Both the position numbers and the translations under genes were made by a program. Positions 41,968-52,268 of a DNA stretch of 64,000 bases are shown here, in pieces; the stretch's first letter is position 1, and the number at the start of each line of letters is the position of its first letter. A model generated the notes under the pieces. It saw nothing but the letters and a program-made list of their open reading frames with translations. It did not search any database and was not told the origin of the DNA. This DNA comes from an uncultured Caldilineaceae bacterium (GTDB taxonomy: Bacteria; Chloroflexota; Anaerolineae; Caldilineales; Caldilineaceae): positions 4,753,405 through 4,817,404 of the forward strand of contig OX638330.1 of the NCBI GenBank assembly GCA_951812725.1. The letters run 5' to 3'.

Positions 41968-41974
41968 CCGCCGT
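41931..41974 (-). terminator. nrdJ terminator embedded in the 3' end of the convergent methyltransferase gene
   Basis: On the minus strand ACGGCGGCTAGCGG pairs perfectly with CCGCTAGCCGCCGT (14 bp) around a 9-base loop and is followed by eight T. The hairpin starts 5 bases after the nrdJ stop and lies within the last 12 codons of the methyltransferase gene on the other strand. Confidence 0.9.
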
Positions 41975-41979
41975 AAGGT

Positions 41980-44550
<2,571 letters not shown>

Positions 44551-44582
44551 CGGGTCACTCCTTGAGAACGGGTCACTCCTTG
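44551..44582 (-). repeat. Duplicated Shine-Dalgarno segment before nrdJ
   Basis: On the minus strand CAAGGAGTGACCCG occurs twice, 18 bases apart (44551-44564 and 44569-44582). Each copy has an AAGGAG. Only the downstream copy is placed correctly for the nrdJ ATG. Confidence 0.75.
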
Positions 44583-44650
44583 GAAAGAGGTGACATTAAT
44601 GGATGTAAGGTAAGAAAGCGAAGAACAGGTCGTCAAAAAACGACTATCGC

Positions 44651-44685
44651 GTTCTTATATTAGAACAAACGATCTATGAAGTCAA
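44651..44685 (-). promoter_or_regulatory. nrdJ promoter overlapped by a 16-base inverted repeat
   Basis: On the minus strand TTGACT (44680-44685) and TAATAT (44657-44662) are 17 bases apart. The repeat GTTCTtATATtAGAAC (44651-44666, 7 of 8 pairs match) covers the -10 box, a classic repressor site. It does not fit the known NrdR box closely, and could be a LexA-like or other operator. The rest of the 362-base gap to nrdR shows no supported gene. Confidence 0.6.
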
Positions 44686-44912
44686 ACACCGGCTTTGCGG
44701 CCGGGTTGGTCTCGCTTAAAGCCTCGGAAGAATGGACCGGCACGTGCCAATAGGACTCCTAATCGGACCGACAAGTTCCCTGCCAAGTACCATCTAAACC
44801 CGGTAGCTGGACCCGCGTAATCGAAAAAGTCGGCCACCCCACTTGCAATGCGCTGCAAATGCGTTCGACAGCAAGATATCTCGCAGATTCCAGGTCGGAA
44901 GGCTGGTCTAGT

Positions 44913-45416
44913 TTAGCCCGCAGACGGTCTTTCGCGAGCGTCGCCACGTCCGGCGGCGTCAGCCTCCAGGTCACTGCGTCCCATCAACCGGTCAACTTCG
45001 GACCGGATTTCACTCAAATGGCTGAAGTCGAGATAGACGCTGGCAAAACGGATGTAGGCCACCTGATCGACGTCTGCCAGTTGGTCCAGCACAAGATTGC
45101 CTATCATTTCACTTGTAACTTCTGCCCGCCCCATGCGTTGAATTCGATCTTCGACGAAGTTCGCAATACTCTTCATACGCTCGCTGCTGACCGGCCGTTT
45201 AACTGCGGCGATGCGGATGCCGGCAAGCAGCTTCTGGGGGTCGAACGGCTCGCGGTGGCCGTCCCGCTTGGAGACGAGCAGGCTGGGCGCGACATGCTCA
45301 TAGGTTGTGAAGCGCTGCTCACAAACCAGGCATTGCCGGCGGCGGCGGATCGTCTCTCCTCTCTCGCGGGTATCGATCACTTTGTGTTTGCCGTGTCCGC
45401 AGTGGGGACATTGCAT
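44913..45416 (-). CDS. nrdR: Transcriptional repressor NrdR
   Basis: This 167-residue protein has the N-terminal zinc ribbon (MQCPHCGHGKHKVIDTRE...CLVCEQRFTTYEHV) and the ATP-cone (VSKRDGHREPFDPQKLLAGIRIA...VDQVAYIRFASVYLDF). It senses ATP/dATP and represses ribonucleotide reductase genes. Length matches the family (150-170) plus a charged tail. nrdJ is the next gene in the same direction, 362 bases away with its own promoter. Confidence 0.97.
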   Translation of the reverse strand: MQCPHCGHGKHKVIDTRERGETIRRRRQCLVCEQRFTTYEHVAPSLLVSKRDGHREPFDPQKLLAGIRIAAVKRPVSSERMKSIANFVEDRIQRMGRAEVTSEMIGNLVLDQLADVDQVAYIRFASVYLDFSHLSEIRSEVDRLMGRSDLEADAAGRGDARERPSAG

Positions 45417-45548
45417 AAACCGTCCCTCGATCAGCCGGCGTGGCGGGCCTGGGAACGCGAGCGTCCCCCTCTATAATTCCGGTTCAGACTGGTTCTGATC
45501 GGCACCCTGCAACGATTTCGCAACTGCATCCTGCAAGCGGGGGATCGT

Positions 45549-45590
45549 CTACATACTGTATCATTTCTTGGAGGGAGGTACAATATGTAG
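45549..45590 (-). promoter_or_regulatory. nrdR promoter with twin palindromes
   Basis: On the minus strand TTGTAC (45578-45583) and TACAGT (45555-45560) are 17 bases apart. Two TACA-nnn-TGTA palindromes, TACATACTGTA (45550-45560) and TACAATATGTA (45579-45589), cover the -10 and -35 boxes. Their centres are 29 bases apart. The two together also form one 12-base inverted repeat with one mismatch. This is consistent with autoregulation by paired boxes. The remainder of the 45417-45856 gap holds the ftsZ terminator and otherwise nothing recognisable. Confidence 0.55.
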
Positions 45591-45786
45591 TAGCAAAGAT
45601 GATTTCGCACGTCTGCCAGGGAATCAGTATAGATATATCATACTCCCGGCCGACGTGCAAACGGATCTGCCCGCAATCGGCGGTTATTTCGCGTACTAAT
45701 GCGCGCAGCCCTGTTATCGTAGTTTGCGCCTGCAGAAGAGAGGGGCCGGCACCGTTCGCCCGCCTGATTTTCTCCCCGCGCGGGGC

Positions 45787-45821
45787 ATAAAAAGAGAGCC
45801 GCGGCGATGCCGCGGCTCTCT
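45787..45821 (-). terminator. ftsZ terminator
   Basis: On the minus strand AGAGAGCCGCGGC pairs perfectly with GCCGCGGCTCTCT (13 bp, 3-base loop) followed by TTTTTATG. It lies 36 bases past the ftsZ stop and ends the dcw cluster. Confidence 0.9.
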
Positions 45822-45856
45822 GAATTATCGAATTGTAAGTATTGTGAAACTATGGG

Positions 45857-47035
45857 CTACTGGCCGTTATTGTTCTTGGCGCGGCGTAGGAATGCCGGAA
45901 TGTCCAGGTCTTCACGGTCGAAGGAACGAACCGGGAAGTCGATTGGCTCCTTGGGTTTCGGCTGTGACTGTGGTTGGGCAGGTTGGTTGGACTGCTGCGG
46001 AGCTCCGCCGGTCGGTCGAACGCTGCCGGTGGCAGGTTGCCTGACCGAAGTGGGTGGCTGCTCTGGCCGCCGGCCCTTGTCGAAGCCGGTGGCAATGACC
46101 GTCATGTGGATTTCGTCCTTCATGCTCTCGTCGATGACGGCGCCGAAGATGATATTCGCTTCCGGATGGGCGTTGGCCCGGATCATCTCTGCGGCCTCAT
46201 TCACCTCGAACAGGCTCAGGTCGTCGCCGCCCTTGACGTTGAAGAGAATCCCCTGCGCGCCCTCGATCGACACATCCAGCAACGAGCTCTGGATCGCCTG
46301 TTGGGCGGCTTCCTGGGCGCGGTTTTCGCCGCTGGCGCGGCCGATGGACATCAGAGCCGCGCCGCCGTCGAGCATAATCGAACGCACGTCGGCGAAATCC
46401 AGGTTGATCAAACCCGGCACGGTAATCAGTTCACTGATACCCTGAATGCCCTGCCGCAAGACATCGTCGGCGACAATGAAGGAATCACGAATCGCCGTCT
46501 TTTTGTCCAGGATATGCAATAGCCGGTCATTGGGGACCGTAATCAGTGTATCAACAGATTCGCGCAGGCGGCCCATCGTGCTTTCGGCGATGCGGCGGCG
46601 CTGCGTGCCTTCAAAGGTAAACGGCTTCGTCACGACGCCGATTGTCAACGCGCCCGAGTCGCGTGCGATAGAAGAGATGACCGGAGCCGCGCCGGAACCC
46701 GTACCGCCGCCCAGACCGGCGGTCACGAAAACCATATCCGCGCCTTCAAACAGCTGCTCGACCTCTTCCCGGCTCTCCTCGGCTGCCCGCAGACCAATCT
46801 CAGGCTTTCCGCCCGACCCCAACCCTCTGGTCAGTTTGTCTCCAATCCGCAAACGCTGCGGCGCGTTGGAGAGCATCAAGGCCTGCGCATCGGTGTTGAC
46901 GGCAATAAACTCTACGCCTTGAACGTCTGCCTCAATCATGCGGTTGACCGCATTCTGTCCGCCGCCACCCACTCCGACAACCTTTATCTGGGCAAAGTTG
47001 TCTACGAATTGTGAGGCGCTGCTCCTTCTCGTCAT
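45857..47035 (-). CDS. ftsZ: Cell division GTPase FtsZ
   Basis: 392 residues. Seen: IKVVGVGGGGQNAVNRMIEADVQGVEFIAVNTDAQAL, the tubulin signature GLGGGTGSGAAPVISSIAR, and the T7-loop region NLDFADVRSIMLDGGAALMSIGRASGENR. The C-terminal linker is Pro/Gln-rich, and the tail ends EDLDIPAFLRR, the peptide bound by FtsA. It polymerises into the division ring. AAAGGAG precedes the ATG. It is separated from ftsA by 638 bases, so it probably has its own promoter. Confidence 0.98.
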   Translation of the reverse strand: MTRRSSASQFVDNFAQIKVVGVGGGGQNAVNRMIEADVQGVEFIAVNTDAQALMLSNAPQRLRIGDKLTRGLGSGGKPEIGLRAAEESREEVEQLFEGADMVFVTAGLGGGTGSGAAPVISSIARDSGALTIGVVTKPFTFEGTQRRRIAESTMGRLRESVDTLITVPNDRLLHILDKKTAIRDSFIVADDVLRQGIQGISELITVPGLINLDFADVRSIMLDGGAALMSIGRASGENRAQEAAQQAIQSSLLDVSIEGAQGILFNVKGGDDLSLFEVNEAAEMIRANAHPEANIIFGAVIDESMKDEIHMTVIATGFDKGRRPEQPPTSVRQPATGSVRPTGGAPQQSNQPAQPQSQPKPKEPIDFPVRSFDREDLDIPAFLRRAKNNNGQ

Positions 47036-47673
47036 AGATTGGTCTCCTTTAACCGCTGGCAGACATTCTCCGAGTCGTTTTTTGGCAATTTCACCTTAAC
47101 GTAGCGTCGCCAAAAACCGCGTTCTCGCGTTGTGTTCAGAATTGTTCCATCGTACTACACCTAAATCCGTTTGCAAAGTCTCTGAAATAGGGTTGGACCT
47201 GCAAATGGACCTAAGAAATACCTTCTGCAGGCCAATCTCAGGACTGTTACTCTGGAGGTCGGCAATATGCCGGCCCCGGCTGTTGACGGACTGATTCAGG
47301 ACATATTCTGGACTATTTGCCTACGATCCGCCTACGAAATATGCGCTCCATACCGCCAGACCCGCCACGAGACGAGCAGCAGCAAGCAAAAGGAACGATC
47401 TTCTCTCTTTTTGTTGCGGGGCCAGCCTCTGCGCGCGGCTGGCCTGAAGGCCTGCTGAACCTGCTAGAAGCTGTTCTGGGCAATATACCTACGATCCATC
47501 TACGACTTTCGCGGGTTGACGCGCTATCCGCGCAGAAATGCAACGGGGGAATCGCAATTCTTGAAGATCTTTCCGGTCGATCTATAGGAAGCTACACGAG
47601 AGTGCAGCATCCGGTTTGGCCTGATTGTTTCCTGACCAGGCGTGCGGATGGGCGCCCTGAAGGAGGCGGCACG
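47036..47673 (-). other. Long ftsA-ftsZ intergenic region
   Basis: 638 bases with no supported gene. It contains a 32-base direct repeat pair (see 47306-47505), a perfect GGCCAGCC/GGCTGGCC hairpin (47420-47444) and a possible minus-strand promoter: TTGCAA (47171-47176), 16 bases, TACGAT (47149-47154), about 115 bases before ftsZ. Such a gap inside a dcw cluster usually means separate control of FtsZ level. Confidence 0.5.
47306..47505 (-). repeat. Pair of 32-base direct repeats in the ftsA-ftsZ gap
   Basis: Copies at 47306-47337 and 47474-47505 match at 26 of 32 positions. Both contain CTACGATCCnnCTACGA on the + strand (itself two CTACGA units) and both begin TTCTGG. They lie 168 bases apart in the same orientation. 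They could be operators or sites for a ring-positioning protein. Confidence 0.75.
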
Positions 47674-48933
47674 TCAGTCCGGCAGCAGACTCCTGAGCCA
47701 TCCGCCGACCTTGTCCAGAATCTGCCCATTTTCCGGGATGGTTCTCTGCATAGGGTAATGAATGGCGCGCGCATCTTCGTAGAGCGCCCAGAGCAAGAGA
47801 CCGGCGGCGGTGGCGTAGGCAGGAGATTGCAGTTCTCTGCTCAGACCCAGCACGGCAGGATGATCGACGGGGCTGCCGATACGCACCGGCATACGCAATA
47901 CTCTGCGGAACAGATCGACTGCACCGGGCAGTTGGCTGGCGCCGCCGGTGAGGACAAGCCCCGCCGGCACCATATGGCCGTAACTGCTCTTGGCAATGCG
48001 ACTCTGGATGAGTTCGGCGGTCTCTTCGGCCCGCGCCTGTAAAATCTGGCTGATAAAGCGGCGGCTGAAGGTGCGCTCCGGTTTGTCACCGAAAACGGTC
48101 GCCCAGACCTGTTCGTCTTCAGCAATCCGTTCCGGTTGCAGATGGCCGTAGCGCAGTTTCAGCTCTTCGGCCACTTCAAATGGGGCGCGCAGCCCGATAG
48201 CTACGTCATTTGTCATGTGGCTGCCGCCTACGTCCAGCACTTCGGTGTGCCACAGGCCATTGCCGCGGAAAAGCGCCAGATCGGTTGTGCCGCCGCCCAG
48301 GTCGGCCATGACGACACCCATCTGCCGCTCATCCTGGGTCAGCACTGCCTCGCCGCTGGCGAGCGGCTCCAGGACCAGTTCGTCGATGTCTATGCCATGG
48401 GCCAGTACACACTGGGCGAGATTGTTGATGGCATTGATCGTGCCGGTGACGATATGGGCGTCCACCTCCAGCCGGCTGCCGAGAATGCCCAGCGGCTGCT
48501 GAATGTTCTCCTGCTCATCCACCTTCCAGTGGCGGGCAATCACGTGGATTATCTGCCTGTTGGCAGCAATCTGGACAGCTCGCGCACCCTCCAGCGCCCG
48601 CTGCATGTCGGTGCCGGTGACGCCGTGGCGCCCATCGATTGGGCTGATGCCGGCGCTGTTTGATGTGGCAATATGGTTGCCGGCGATGCCCAGATAGGCG
48701 CTTGTGATCTGTTCGCCGGATTCCTGTTCGGCCGACTCCAGCGCCTCGCCGATGGCGGTGGTCACTTCCGGCACATCCATGACAACGCCGCGGCGCAAGC
48801 CCCTGCTCGGTGTGACGCCGCCGCCCAGAACTCTGACAGCGAGATTGCCCAGGTTGTCATGGGTGACTGTGCCCACCAACGCGCAGATTTTTGTGGTTCC
48901 TACATCGACCGCAGCGATTATCTCTCTGGTCAC
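47674..48933 (-). CDS. ftsA: Cell division protein FtsA
   Basis: 419 residues from a GTG; no upstream ATG fits. IIAAVDVGTTKICALVGTV is the first phosphate loop. The 1C subdomain lies near residues 85-165. VVMADLGGGTTDLALFRGNGLWHT (second phosphate loop) and VLTGGASQLPGAVDLF follow. The C-terminus (VGGWLRSLLP) is an amphipathic helix for membrane binding. FtsA anchors FtsZ filaments to the membrane. It follows ftsQ by 45 bases. Confidence 0.96.
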   Translation of the reverse strand: MTREIIAAVDVGTTKICALVGTVTHDNLGNLAVRVLGGGVTPSRGLRRGVVMDVPEVTTAIGEALESAEQESGEQITSAYLGIAGNHIATSNSAGISPIDGRHGVTGTDMQRALEGARAVQIAANRQIIHVIARHWKVDEQENIQQPLGILGSRLEVDAHIVTGTINAINNLAQCVLAHGIDIDELVLEPLASGEAVLTQDERQMGVVMADLGGGTTDLALFRGNGLWHTEVLDVGGSHMTNDVAIGLRAPFEVAEELKLRYGHLQPERIAEDEQVWATVFGDKPERTFSRRFISQILQARAEETAELIQSRIAKSSYGHMVPAGLVLTGGASQLPGAVDLFRRVLRMPVRIGSPVDHPAVLGLSRELQSPAYATAAGLLLWALYEDARAIHYPMQRTIPENGQILDKVGGWLRSLLPD

Positions 48934-48978
48934 TGAAAAATTCTCTAAACGTAGTAACTAACGTAGTTTGTAAACTTA

Positions 48979-49965
48979 TTAATCCGCCGGTTCATCCTCG
49001 TACCGCCGGATGAAGGAGCGGTTGGGCACCATGACATTAAGGGTGAGCGCCTCGTCCCCGGCGGCTTCCAATTCCGGCATTAACCTTTGCAGGACTGTCC
49101 ACTTTTCTTCAAATTTACGTCCGTCTCCCCAGTGAACCCACGCCTGTGTAGATGGCAAACTGAAATTCAGGCCGTAACGAGAATTGTACCAGAACTCACT
49201 TACGATGGAAAGACGATTCGACAGGAACATGGCAGAAGTCAGTACCCGTTTATCGATCTGCAGGTCGCCTCCCAGGCTTGCAGTTCGCGCTTCAGCAGAG
49301 GGGTCGATAATTCGCAGCGCCGGCTGCATATCCGACTCCCTGGGCGCGAGGGCGGCGCCGTCCTCCAGCAGCCAATATTCCTGCTGATCGGTAGCCCAGA
49401 GAGCCACCGGGCGCACTTCCTGAACGCTGATATCGACATGCCCGGGCCAGCGAATTTTCACATCGGCATCGGTTACGTACGGGTGCGACATCACCTGCTT
49501 CCGGATCTTTTCCGGCTCCAGCCAGAAGATACTCCAGCTGTCGATATCGCAGGCGGCGAACAGCTCCTCCTGCGAAAGATATTGGGCGCCGTCAAAGCGC
49601 ACATTTTCACTATAGATGTAAAAGCTCTCGCTGGTGTGCAACCAATACAGCGCGGCAGCGACCGCAGCCAGCAGCATCAGGCTCACTGTCTTGCTGGGGG
49701 TCAGGCCCGAAAAACCGGGGAAGAGTGTTGCCTGCGCGCCTGCGCGAACGGGCTGCGAGGACGCTTTCCGCTTTGCGCCCCAACTGAATTCCAGCGTCGA
49801 CCGCCCGCTTCTGAGGATAAACGCCAGCGTCGAACGCAGCACCGACGTGAACCGCCGGCGTTTTTGCGCCTGCCGCCGCCGCCGCACCTGTTTGGGCGAC
49901 ACAGCCTTTTGCGCCGCCTGGGACCCTCGCTTTTGTTTGCGCCCTAAATTGAAGGCAAATTGCAT
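48979..49965 (-). CDS. ftsQ: Cell division protein FtsQ/DivIB
   Basis: 328 residues. A long basic cytoplasmic N-terminus (about 1-90, rich in Arg/Lys) is followed by one helix (SLMLLAAVAAALYWLH) and a POTRA domain: SENVRFDGAQYLSQEELFAACDID, HPYVTDADVKIRWPGHVDISVQEVRPVALWA. A beta domain follows. It links FtsA/FtsZ with the septal wall enzymes. The N-terminal tail is longer than usual. Confidence 0.9.
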   Translation of the reverse strand: MQFAFNLGRKQKRGSQAAQKAVSPKQVRRRRQAQKRRRFTSVLRSTLAFILRSGRSTLEFSWGAKRKASSQPVRAGAQATLFPGFSGLTPSKTVSLMLLAAVAAALYWLHTSESFYIYSENVRFDGAQYLSQEELFAACDIDSWSIFWLEPEKIRKQVMSHPYVTDADVKIRWPGHVDISVQEVRPVALWATDQQEYWLLEDGAALAPRESDMQPALRIIDPSAEARTASLGGDLQIDKRVLTSAMFLSNRLSIVSEFWYNSRYGLNFSLPSTQAWVHWGDGRKFEEKWTVLQRLMPELEAAGDEALTLNVMVPNRSFIRRYEDEPAD

Positions 49966-50040
49966 AGTGCTGCTCTGAAGGTAGCTTCCGGTCTTCAGTA
50001 ACTGTTGAAGACGCCCTGCCGTTGTACTAACAAATACCGA

Positions 50041-51183
50041 CTAACGATGAATCCGATTCTGGCGGCGGTCGGCGTGCCGTTCCAGCGCCATCTCAACCAG
50101 GCTGCCCACCAGCTCCGACAGAGGAACGCCGCTGGCTTCCCAAAGTTTGGGGTACATGCTGCTGGCGGTGAAGCCGGGCATGGTGTTCAGTTCGTTCAGA
50201 AAGAGTTGCCCGTCGCCGCCTAACAGAAAGTCTGCCCGCGCAAGGCCCGCGCCGTCAAGCGCCTGAAACGCGCGGACGGCCAACTGGCGGATTTCGTCTG
50301 CCAGCGCGGACGGAATATCTGCCGGAATCAGCAGCCGGCTGCCCTCGTCCAGATACTTGGCCTCGTAATCGTAAAATTCATTGGCGGGAACGACCTCGCC
50401 GACGATGCTCGTGCGGGGCTCGTCATTGCCGAGAACGCTGACCTCCAACTCGCGCGCATCGTTTACACCTGCTTCGACCAGCACTTTGCGGTCGTAGCGG
50501 CAGGCCAGTTCGATGGCGCGCGCCAGTTCAGCCCGATCCCTGACTTTGCTGATGCCGACGCTGCTGCCCAGATTGGCCGGCTTCACAAAGAGTGGATACT
50601 GCAAGTCAGACTCGAGCCCGTCCAGTATCTTCTCGCGCCGCTCTTGCCGCAGATGGGGGTTCGACTGCGGGCCTTCCATCCAGTTTCGCCGCAGCAGTGT
50701 CCGGTAGGCTACCTGGGGGATGCCGGCAGCGGTGAACAGCGCCTTTGATGTACCTTTGTCCATCGCCACCGCGCTGGCAAGGACGCCGCAACCCACGTAG
50801 GGCATCTCGAGCATCTCAAGCAGCCCCTGTACGGTCCCGTCCTCGCCGTAGGGGCCGTGGAGCACGGGGAAAATCAGGTCCACGGCCGGCAGCCGCTCGC
50901 TCTGCTCCAGCAGCGGAAACTGCGGCGTGGGCGGAGCGAGGAGGGCGGAATCGGCATCACTTTCTTTGACGTCGCCGTTTTTTCTCTTCTCGATGCTCGT
51001 CAGCTGCGCCAGAGGGTCGGCGCCGGTGAGCCACTCCCCAGTCCTTGTAATGCCCAGCCGCACCGTTTCGTAGCCGGCGGCGTCCAGGGCGCCGATGACC
51101 GTTTTCGCGCTGAGCAAGGAAATCTCGTGCTCGCCGCTCTTGCCTCCAAAAAGTACACCTACCCGTACTGAATTGCACGCCAT
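50041..51183 (-). CDS. ddl: D-alanine--D-alanine ligase
   Basis: 380 residues from the ATG at 51183; a longer open frame upstream lies over murB and is not coding. Seen: VGVLFGGKSGEHEISLLSA, FPVLHGPYGEDGTVQGLLEM, FVKPANLGSSVGISKV (ATP grasp), EFYDYEAKYLDEGS and FLNELNTMPGFTASSMYPKLWE (Mg site). It makes the D-Ala-D-Ala dipeptide for cell wall precursors. It lies 5 bases after murB. Confidence 0.96.
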   Translation of the reverse strand: MACNSVRVGVLFGGKSGEHEISLLSAKTVIGALDAAGYETVRLGITRTGEWLTGADPLAQLTSIEKRKNGDVKESDADSALLAPPTPQFPLLEQSERLPAVDLIFPVLHGPYGEDGTVQGLLEMLEMPYVGCGVLASAVAMDKGTSKALFTAAGIPQVAYRTLLRRNWMEGPQSNPHLRQERREKILDGLESDLQYPLFVKPANLGSSVGISKVRDRAELARAIELACRYDRKVLVEAGVNDARELEVSVLGNDEPRTSIVGEVVPANEFYDYEAKYLDEGSRLLIPADIPSALADEIRQLAVRAFQALDGAGLARADFLLGGDGQLFLNELNTMPGFTASSMYPKLWEASGVPLSELVGSLVEMALERHADRRQNRIHR

Positions 51184-51188
51184 AAGAA

Positions 51189-52187
51189 TCACCAATCTCC
51201 GATTTTCTGTAGTTCCGGCTCCAGCGCCACGCCGCTGCCGCGGGCGACTGTCGTCTGAATATGTGCGATCATCGCCATGACTTCGGCTGCCGTCGCCGCG
51301 CCGACGCCGCCGGGGTTGATGAGGAAATTGGCGTGCGTGCGGCTGACCTCGACGCCGCCAAGACGAAACCCCTTCAACCCGGCCTCCTCGATCAGGCGCC
51401 CGGCGAAGTCGCCTGGCGGGTTGACGAACGTGCTGCCCAGTGACGGCTCCACCGGCTGTGTGCTGCGTCGGTGGCCCAGGAAAGAGTGGGCCGCGGCGCG
51501 AATCGCAGCGCGGTCGCCGGTTTGCAACCGAAAGTTGGCGCTCAACAGGACCGGGCCAAAACCGGCGGCGGCCGTGCCCGCCCGTTTCAAGCTGCTTTGT
51601 CGGTAGGAATAGGCGAGATCTTCCACGCGGTAGACCTGGATATCGCCGTGGTCGTCCAGCAGCAGAACATCCCACAAGGTGTCCTTCACTTCCCCACCAT
51701 GCGCGCCGGCGTTGTTGACGACTGCCCCGCCGACGGACCCGGGCACACTCACCGCCCATTCCAGACCGGTCAGCCCGGCGTTGATGGCGATTCGGGCCGC
51801 GCCGGCCATCAGCGCGCCGCTCTCGGCGAAGAGGAAGGGACGGGTGTCTTTAGGGTAATCGCAGCAGGGGGCATCCTGCACCTGCACAGCTTTGCAGCGG
51901 TTATGGATCACCAGTCCGCGCACGCCCCGGTCGCTGATCAGTACATTGCTGCCGCCGCCCAGGATCAGGTAGGGCAGTTCGTTCGCCCTGGCCCAACGCG
52001 CCAGCTTCAGCAGCTTATGCGTATCAGTGACATCCGCGAAATAATCAGCGGGGCCGCCTATCTTGATCGTCGTCAAGTTCGCCAGCGGGTGGTCCTGCCG
52101 GAATTGCACGCCGAGCGCTTCGATCTGCTCGAGCGCGGAGGCGCTGATCTCTTTCTTTGAATGGGCCGGGGCCGTTACTGTTGCCAT
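51189..52187 (-). CDS. murB: UDP-N-acetylenolpyruvoylglucosamine reductase
   Basis: 332 residues. The FAD domain has NLTTIKIGGPADYFADV, YLILGGGSNVLISDRGVRGLVIHN and VPGSVGGAVVNNAGAHGGEVKDTL. The active-site Ser is in EPSLGSTFVNPPGDFAGRLIEEAGLKG. It reduces the enolpyruvyl group to give UDP-MurNAc. The start ATG lies in the last of five 14-base tandem units and no Shine-Dalgarno is seen. Confidence 0.95.
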   Translation of the reverse strand: MATVTAPAHSKKEISASALEQIEALGVQFRQDHPLANLTTIKIGGPADYFADVTDTHKLLKLARWARANELPYLILGGGSNVLISDRGVRGLVIHNRCKAVQVQDAPCCDYPKDTRPFLFAESGALMAGAARIAINAGLTGLEWAVSVPGSVGGAVVNNAGAHGGEVKDTLWDVLLLDDHGDIQVYRVEDLAYSYRQSSLKRAGTAAAGFGPVLLSANFRLQTGDRAAIRAAAHSFLGHRRSTQPVEPSLGSTFVNPPGDFAGRLIEEAGLKGFRLGGVEVSRTHANFLINPGGVGAATAAEVMAMIAHIQTTVARGSGVALEPELQKIGDW

Positions 52188-52243
52188 GACTCTAATGCCA
52201 AGAAACTATTGCCACAATACTATTGCCATAATACTACTGCCAT
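52174..52243 (-). repeat. Five-unit 14-base tandem array that includes the murB start codon
   Basis: On the minus strand the units read ATGGCAGTAGTATT, ATGGCAATAGTATT, GTGGCAATAGTTTC, TTGGCATTAGAGTC and ATGGCAACAGTAAC. The last is the first 14 bases of murB. Each unit begins with a usable start codon followed by GGCA. Fourteen is not a multiple of three, so each start is in a different frame, and the upstream ones meet a TAG soon. Confidence 0.85.
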
Positions 52244-52268
52244 AATATCGGGTACGGTCGCTTCGTGA

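Noticed and set aside
44551..44912. Possible cobalamin riboswitch before the B12-dependent reductase
   Set aside because: No B12-box-like sequence or long structured leader is seen; the gap is explained by a promoter and operator.
44759..44974. 71-codon frame past the end of nrdR
   Set aside because: It overlaps the nrdR 3' end, has no Shine-Dalgarno or domain, and NrdR is already full length without it.
51184..51759. Extended N-terminus for ddl
   Set aside because: The extension is antisense-free but lies over murB in another frame, is Arg-rich and has no homology pattern; the ATG at 51183 gives the normal Ddl start.
52174..52243. CRISPR-like array
   Set aside because: Units are 14 bases with no spacers, and no cas gene is near. 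It is a simple tandem repeat.
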